DNA from: a virus
Direction: 5' to 3' (one strand)
DNA length: 34,082 nt
IMG/VR virus record: IMGVR_UViG_3300005528_000120
Coordinates: 1-34,082 of that record
Shown: positions 29,363-34,082 of the stretch, piece after piece
How positions within the stretch are numbered: position 1 is the stretch's first letter
Layout of the letters: each line of letters starts with the position of its first letter
The notes under the pieces: generated by a model
What the model saw: the letters and a program-made list of their open reading frames with translations, nothing else
What the model was told of the DNA's origin: nothing
Databases searched by the model: none
Translations under genes and position numbers: made by a program

Positions 29363-31006
29363 TCATACAATGGAGTCGTCTTCTGCTTCGGAGATATCTT
29401 CAGCTGGATCTTCGACTTGATCCATTTCAGCGAGATCACTGGCAAGACTCTGAGGGGAAAGGGTGGTGAGCATGGAATTGCTCATCTGCGAGGTGCGCTG
29501 GCCGAGGGCGATGACGGTGGCAATGCTGGCGGGGATGCCACGTTCTTTGGCAGCTTCAATGGCGAACTCAATGAGCTCGAGCTTTTGCATGACAGCGGCC
29601 TCGCGGGTGCGGCGGCCATCATTGCCGGTGAGGAGCTCCACGAGATCGTCAGGGGTGATGAGGTTTTCCCCGAGGCGCTCCATTTGCGCTTTGTGATCCC
29701 GGCCTGCATCGGCAGACGGATCGGGATCAGTAACGAAATCAATGACGTTCCAATCCTCCACGGTGGCGTAACCACTGAGTGCTCCACCAGGCATCATGGC
29801 GGTGCCGATGACTTTTTCCCAGACCCATTGAATGAGCGGGTAGAGCTTGGCGCGGAGGCCTTCATGGGCACGTTTGACCTGCTCTAGCAGTCCGCGATAC
29901 TCCGTGCCGCCGACTTTGCCACGCATGAAGATCCACTCTGGCGGGTAACCAAACTCGAAGATGAAGGGATGTAACAGATCTTCGATGATCTGTTTAAACG
30001 GCACTCCTTCCGTGGGATTGGTGAAGAAATTGAACTCCTCATCGCTGGACAGCGGAATGAAGATGGCGCCCTCGCCGATCTCAACAAAGCGGCGACCTGT
30101 ATCGGTGGCGGGATTGCCGGCCTGCTCAGCGGTGAGCACCTGCTGCATGGCATTGAGAACTTTACCATCTTTGGTGGTGGTGGCTCCTAATAGTGCGGCA
30201 CGGACTTTGGCGCTGTGCTTGCGCAGGGCTTTGAGATCGAGAACATCGAGCAGGTCTTTGCCACTGGCGAAGATGGCCGGATCGCCATGATACTGATTGA
30301 TGCGGCTAGGGTCTTTCAGGTGAAAAACATTGCGATGCCCCATGGCGTTGACGGCAGAGATATCGGTCCACTTGCTGGAGCTAAGGCTGTTTCCACTGTC
30401 TTGATTGAGGCGGATTTTGACCAGCTGATCGAGGCCATTGTAGAAGAGGCCTTGGTAGCATCGCTCGGCAAGGGTGTCTTTGACATCCCCATCGGTGAGC
30501 TGATCACGCGTGAGGCTTTGCAGCTGGAAAGCGCGTTTGGATTTGTCATTGAGACTCCAGGTGATTCCCATGGGCTCAAAAACTGGCAGGATCAAAGCCT
30601 CGCCATCGCCGAGCATGGCGGAGAGCCAACCCGACTGCAGCTGATAAAAGGTCTGCTCTTTCCGCAGATCGACGGCGGGTGAATCAGCCCATTTGGCGAA
30701 AAGGGCAGTGGCATCGCGCATGAAGTCGGCATTGGTGCTGATGCTTTTGGCACCGATGCCTTTACCAACGGCCTCGCGTGGGAGTTGGCGGCAGGCGTAA
30801 CGCACTTGGGGAATGCCATTTTCGCTTTGCAGGTATCGGCTGATCTGCACGATATCGCGGCTCTTCTGAATGCGCTCGAGTTGTTTATTGCTCCACGGTT
30901 GCCACGTGGGCATGGCACGGTAACTGCCGGAGGATGCCGGCAGTGCATTCACGATGGGCGCGGCTGGGGCAATGGAGGTGGCTGATTTCGAACGGGAGCG
31001 CTTCAT
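29363..31006 (-). CDS. Portal protein (lambda-type)
   Basis: A 547-residue protein with features of lambda gpB-family portals: IVQISRYLQSENGIPQVRYA near the N-terminus, then GDGEALILPVFEP, AFQLQSLTRDQLTDGDV, YHGDPAIFASGKDLLDVLD, and the clip/wing segment FIFEFGYPPEWIFMRGKVGG. It forms the dodecameric ring through which DNA enters and leaves the head. ATG at 31006 overlaps the stop of the connector-like gene by 4 bases. Confidence 0.87.
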   Translation of the reverse strand: MKRSRSKSATSIAPAAPIVNALPASSGSYRAMPTWQPWSNKQLERIQKSRDIVQISRYLQSENGIPQVRYACRQLPREAVGKGIGAKSISTNADFMRDATALFAKWADSPAVDLRKEQTFYQLQSGWLSAMLGDGEALILPVFEPMGITWSLNDKSKRAFQLQSLTRDQLTDGDVKDTLAERCYQGLFYNGLDQLVKIRLNQDSGNSLSSSKWTDISAVNAMGHRNVFHLKDPSRINQYHGDPAIFASGKDLLDVLDLKALRKHSAKVRAALLGATTTKDGKVLNAMQQVLTAEQAGNPATDTGRRFVEIGEGAIFIPLSSDEEFNFFTNPTEGVPFKQIIEDLLHPFIFEFGYPPEWIFMRGKVGGTEYRGLLEQVKRAHEGLRAKLYPLIQWVWEKVIGTAMMPGGALSGYATVEDWNVIDFVTDPDPSADAGRDHKAQMERLGENLITPDDLVELLTGNDGRRTREAAVMQKLELIEFAIEAAKERGIPASIATVIALGQRTSQMSNSMLTTLSPQSLASDLAEMDQVEDPAEDISEAEDDSIV

Positions 31007-31344
31007 GAATCAAGAACTTCTGAGGGTGAGTAGCCGGAGGCGAAACGAATGCCGAAGGGACGTGAAAGCGATTTGGTGATTTCACCGGCGATCTCGCTTT
31101 CGGTTTCCTCGATGGCACGCTGGAGAGCTAGGCGTCGCTGCTCAGGACTGGAATCTCGAAACTGTGCGGTGTGCGATGATCCCTCAAACGCCGTGGTGGT
31201 AATCTCTGCACCAGTGCGATCTTCAGCGAGGATGAAATACTGAGCGATGAGCCATTTTTTCTGCGCGGTGAGATCGCTACCATGCAGCATCCGCGCATGG
31301 AAACGATAGTCTGAAACCAGATCGGAAATATCAACGGCGGGCAT
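31003..31344 (-). CDS. Head-tail joining protein candidate, 113 residues
   Basis: It lies between the large terminase and portal genes, the place of gpW in lambda. The protein starts MPAVDISDLVSDYRFHARML and is mostly helical (RRLALQRAIEETESEIAGEI), longer than lambda gpW (68 residues). A gpW-like connector is the best guess from order; a small head protein is the alternative. A TTTGACA box precedes its ATG by 13 bases. Confidence 0.58.
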   Translation of the reverse strand: MPAVDISDLVSDYRFHARMLHGSDLTAQKKWLIAQYFILAEDRTGAEITTTAFEGSSHTAQFRDSSPEQRRLALQRAIEETESEIAGEITKSLSRPFGIRFASGYSPSEVLDS

Positions 31345-31357
31345 GACGGCCCGCTGA

Positions 31358-31364
31358 TGTCAAA
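31358..31364 (-). promoter_or_regulatory. TTTGAC box before the 31344 gene
   Basis: TTTGACA on the minus strand ends 13 bases before ATG 31344. The terminase stop is at 31428, so no stop codon explains it. The 83-base gap holds nothing else clear. Confidence 0.6.
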
Positions 31365-31427
31365 AACCGAGGCGAACGTGCGCTGCGCCGAACTCAGCTG
31401 ATGCTCAATCGGTGAGCTGTTTGTTTG

Positions 31428-33269
31428 CTAAAACTTCACCAGCCCACCGGCTCGAAGAATCTGCGAATGAAGCATGGCGAGCTTGCCGCAGTCACCTTGG
31501 TGATCATTGGTGATTTCCTTCCATCGGCCAGTCTGGCGGTCTTTGGTTTGATTGGTGAAGCCAGTCAAAAGATGCGAGTCGGCATCGGTGGGGAAAATGA
31601 TGCGCGGGCCGCGGCGGCGCTGAATGCGGCGGCCATAAAGCTCGTCTTTGAGCTCAGTGTCGGAATACGTATAGAGTTCCAATGCATCACGGTTTCTGCT
31701 GGCAGCGCGGGTGACATTCCATCCGCGTCTCGCAGTGGGATCGCCTTTCGAAGGCCACAGGAAACCGCGTGAGGCCTGGCAGATGTCGTAGATCTCTTCG
31801 GTATTCCAGCCGCTATCAACAATGCCAGAAATGGGCACCATCGTCTCCATGGTGCCGGCCAGCGGAAAACGAAGGGAACGGAGGAACTCAGGATCGAGCA
31901 GGGCTTTTTCACTGGCGAGGCGGCCCCACTGAATCGCCATGAGATCGCCGTTTGGCATGAGTGCCCACACGGCCCAATCCGTGGCGCGTTCGCCAGGGTC
32001 GGCGTAGAGGCCGAGGTGGATGGGGCGCGATGGGATGACGCCGCGGGCGTAGCGCTCGGTGCCGCTACCCTCAGCTCCCGCGATGCATTTTTGCACGTGT
32101 TTATCGCCAATCTTGAACGCATAGATCGACCATGGGAGAGCAAGCCAGGAGTTGTAGAAGTTCTGCAGGCCGGTGGTGATCAAATCGCCTTTTTCGAGGA
32201 ACTCTTTGGCCATATCTCCAAAGCTTACTTTTGGCGCGTAAAAGGATGGGATGCGGAAGCTGCGATCGCTGAGTAGTGCATTCGGATTGTGATGCACGGC
32301 CTGCAACTTGGCAAGCATGGCGGGCTTGTGATCATCGGTGATCTCGCAGCCATTTTTCGGGCAAATGTAGCGGATGCTTTCACGCACACGAGAGATATCC
32401 CATGACCCATCAGCCCGCCGGGCATCAGGGCTCCAGATGAGTGAGCGGTAATGATCCGATACGGCGCGTTCTTGTTCTTCCTCAAGGGTGGCTTCCATCT
32501 CATCTTCGGGCACTGTTTCGCCGCCTTTGCGAATCTCGAACTCGAAAGGGAAGAAGTGGCCGCAGTGAGGGCAGGGGACGTGGAAATGCGTCTGCGTGCC
32601 GCGAAGGTAGGTGAGCCAGGCGAGGTGATTCGGCGTGTTCGGAGTGAAGTCCATCATCTGCAGCTCAAGGCCGCGGAATTCCTTGGTGCGCTCAAACGCA
32701 AGCTTGATTGGGTGCGCCTCTGGAGCCTGATCACGCTCATGATGAATGATCTTGGCGGCCTCGCAGATATAGACGATGCGCTGCGTGCTGCCGGAAGTGG
32801 ACGTGTCCGAATTGATGCCTTCAAACACGATGAAGCCGCCGCTCATCTGCATGGCGAGCTTGCGGAAGTTGTGCGCATCGAAGGGCTTGTGGATGCGCAG
32901 GCAGTGGTTTGCCTCGATGAGCGCGGCGAGACGTTTGTCGCTGATTTCGACGCGGAGCCAGTCTTCGGAATTGCCGAGGATCAACGTGGGCCCAGGCGCA
33001 TGCGGGATGCGGTAGGCGAGGATGAGGATGCAGCAGGTCGTTTTGCCTGTTTGTGATCCGCCGGTAACGGTGAGTGATCGCACCCCGCTCTGCGGATGTC
33101 CGCACGCGAGAATCTCGCGCATGTAAGGCCGTCGCTCGGTGCTGAACGGTCCAGGCGAGGCCGGTGCCATCGCGGCGGGGAGCACGAGATTTGACTCTGC
33201 CCACTCGACAACGGGCGGATCGGTGGTGAACTGGAAATCACCGCGCACGATATCGGCTATCAGACTCAT
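31428..33269 (-). CDS. Terminase large subunit, GpA family
   Basis: A 613-residue protein with Walker A GGSQTGKT at residues 70-77, the ATPase of the packaging motor, and a zinc ribbon (CPHCGHFFPFEFEI ... YICPKNGC). C-terminal acidic residues (GLYADPGERATDWAVWALMP, ISGIVDSGWNTEEIYDIC) are consistent with the nuclease domain. The likely Walker B is IVYICEAAKI, where Cys stands in place of the usual Asp before Glu. ATG at 33269 overlaps the small-subunit stop (33266-33268), so it is used instead of the in-frame start at 33350. It cuts and packages concatemeric DNA into proheads. Confidence 0.9.
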   Translation of the reverse strand: MSLIADIVRGDFQFTTDPPVVEWAESNLVLPAAMAPASPGPFSTERRPYMREILACGHPQSGVRSLTVTGGSQTGKTTCCILILAYRIPHAPGPTLILGNSEDWLRVEISDKRLAALIEANHCLRIHKPFDAHNFRKLAMQMSGGFIVFEGINSDTSTSGSTQRIVYICEAAKIIHHERDQAPEAHPIKLAFERTKEFRGLELQMMDFTPNTPNHLAWLTYLRGTQTHFHVPCPHCGHFFPFEFEIRKGGETVPEDEMEATLEEEQERAVSDHYRSLIWSPDARRADGSWDISRVRESIRYICPKNGCEITDDHKPAMLAKLQAVHHNPNALLSDRSFRIPSFYAPKVSFGDMAKEFLEKGDLITTGLQNFYNSWLALPWSIYAFKIGDKHVQKCIAGAEGSGTERYARGVIPSRPIHLGLYADPGERATDWAVWALMPNGDLMAIQWGRLASEKALLDPEFLRSLRFPLAGTMETMVPISGIVDSGWNTEEIYDICQASRGFLWPSKGDPTARRGWNVTRAASRNRDALELYTYSDTELKDELYGRRIQRRRGPRIIFPTDADSHLLTGFTNQTKDRQTGRWKEITNDHQGDCGKLAMLHSQILRAGGLVKF

Positions 33270-33991
33270 GCGGCTTTGAGCGAGGGCGCAAGCCCGGCAA
33301 GTCCCTCTAGCATGCGCTCGACGGCGGGCATGAATCGCTGGGTAAGCCATTGCTGCGTGCCGGCGATGGCCTGCTGTTGGTTGCCAGGATTGACCAGCGG
33401 GGCAAGTTCCGGCGGGGCATTGCGCATGAGCGAGGTCACCGGTAGCAAGAACTCGGAGCGGAAAGCGTGAAATTCATTCACCGGAATGAGCCGGCGGGCG
33501 TCGATTTGCCATGCCTGGTGCTTGGCAAAAGCATCGTTGTAGGCTTTGCGCAGATCGATGAGGATCTTGGCGTGCATAAGCATCATGGGGTGATCAGCCG
33601 GCACAGTGGCTCCCATGCGGTCTTTGTAGCCGCCGCGGCAGGCGTTCCATTGCCGGTAGTGCTCGCGCCACATGGTCCAGGCGGCTTTGAGCATGCGACC
33701 TGTCTCGGAAAGGTTTTCGTCGTCGATGCTGACTTCAGGCGGCGCGGCTGGCGGGCCAAGAGCGGCCATGTCAGCATCGACGGAAATGCAGACTGGTGAT
33801 GCAGGTGATTGGGCTACTTTATCACCGACAACGCCACGGGTGAACCGCTTGAAGTCGTCGGTGTTTTGCGCCGCGTGCCTTTGAGCCGTGCGCACAGTCG
33901 CCCCGATGCTCTCGGCATAAGCCTTGATCACCGCAGCAGACCAACCATGTGTGGCAGTTCGTCCCATGTCGCAATTTGCTTTATGCGACAT
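33266..33991 (-). CDS. Terminase small subunit candidate
   Basis: A 241-residue protein. The N-terminus (TATHGWSAAVIKAYAESIGA, then TVRTAQRHAA) is a helix-turn-helix suited to recognising the packaging site; the middle and end are helical (AWTMWREHYRQWNACRGGYK, MHAKILIDLRKAYNDAFAKH), as in small terminases that oligomerise. It directly precedes and is coupled to the large subunit. The start may be ATG 33991, ATG 33967 or GTG 34018; 33991 is listed. A perfect inverted repeat, CATGTCGCA/TGCGACATG, lies over the first two candidates, consistent with self-binding. Confidence 0.7.
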   Translation of the reverse strand: MSHKANCDMGRTATHGWSAAVIKAYAESIGATVRTAQRHAAQNTDDFKRFTRGVVGDKVAQSPASPVCISVDADMAALGPPAAPPEVSIDDENLSETGRMLKAAWTMWREHYRQWNACRGGYKDRMGATVPADHPMMLMHAKILIDLRKAYNDAFAKHQAWQIDARRLIPVNEFHAFRSEFLLPVTSLMRNAPPELAPLVNPGNQQQAIAGTQQWLTQRFMPAVERMLEGLAGLAPSLKAA

Positions 33992-34052
33992 GTCAAAGCC
34001 CAAAGCGACAAGCTGCACCGCGCAAACCTGTCGTTTTGTCGGTGTCGCGACA
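33965..34052. repeat. TGTCGC/GCGACA repeat cluster at the terminase start
   Basis: An inverted repeat CATGTCGCA (33965-33973) and TGCGACATG (33984-33992) with a 10-base spacer, a further GCGACA (34005-34010), and the palindrome TGTCGCGACA (34043-34052) give five half-sites in 88 bases. They overlap the terminase small-subunit start region. A binding site of the small terminase (pac/cos) or an operator for late genes is likely. The 64 bases beyond the gene contain nothing else recognised. Confidence 0.7.
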
Positions 34053-34082
34053 TCATTTGCTTTTGCGGATAGACATTAAACC

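Noticed and set aside
13006-33997. TTTGACA boxes as ordinary sigma-70 -35 elements
   Set aside because: No -10-like hexamer follows at 16-19 bases, and such a promoter would start transcription inside the genes.

Overview
The window reads as a temperate tailed phage (siphovirus-like). It has an integrase with an attP-like site, a repressor switch, a replication module, packaging, head and tail modules, and a lysis cassette. Almost everything is on the minus strand; only the repressor and one membrane protein are on plus. Spanin genes with a lipobox point to a Gram-negative, two-membrane host. A short in-frame repeat of the Ser-Glu-Val-Arg kind in two replication genes, the weak Shine-Dalgarno usage and the general protein style suggest Verrucomicrobiota or a relative. 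That host assignment is inference, not proof.

Layout in minus-strand transcription order. (1) Switch and lysogeny, 9269-11761: a divergent operator region near 9468-9558 separates the plus-strand repressor (9548-9934) and a zinc-ribbon membrane protein (9946-10344) from the minus-strand early operon. A bidirectional terminator (10371-10399) separates them from the tyrosine integrase (10412-11572). Behind the integrase lies attP: a tRNA 3'-end-like core with five GTGTTACGT arm sites. (2) Early operon, 9460 down to 333: a small ribbon-helix-helix-like protein, a phage sigma-70-family factor, two small membrane proteins, several unknown proteins joined by 4-base ATGA overlaps, a ParB-like protein, a CHC2/Toprim primase and a P-loop helicase. 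(3) Packaging and head, 33991 down to 27305: terminase small and large (GpA type) subunits, a connector-like protein, portal, ClpP-like protease with scaffold tail, and major capsid protein. (4) A cargo block, 25484-27193 to 24695: two glycosyltransferases and a tiny coiled-coil protein, bracketed by terminator-like hairpins. (5) Head-tail junction and tail, 24600 to 13681: completion proteins, tube protein, a G/GT-type chaperone pair with a textbook -1 frameshift signal, a short tape measure, tip proteins and a 1000-residue fibre with three tandem repeats. (6) Lysis, 13506 to 11756: an XhlA-like membrane protein with a helix-turn-helix-like end, holin, overlapping Rz/Rz1 spanins, a 31-residue membrane peptide and an M15 endolysin.

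attP sits inside the window with phage genes on both sides, and the replication operon would read across the window ends into the terminase operon. The window is therefore best explained as one circularly permuted phage genome opened between the helicase and terminase genes, rather than a prophage with flanking host DNA. Two different short-repeat clusters (GTGACG at 43-283 and TGTCGC/GCGACA at 33965-34052) would lie together at that junction.

The most unusual signal is a TTTGAC-type box placed exactly 13 nt upstream of six late-gene start codons that are not translationally coupled. Early genes lack it, and no Shine-Dalgarno sequence is visible at those starts. The phage's own sigma factor is one candidate reader of it; a translation signal is the other.
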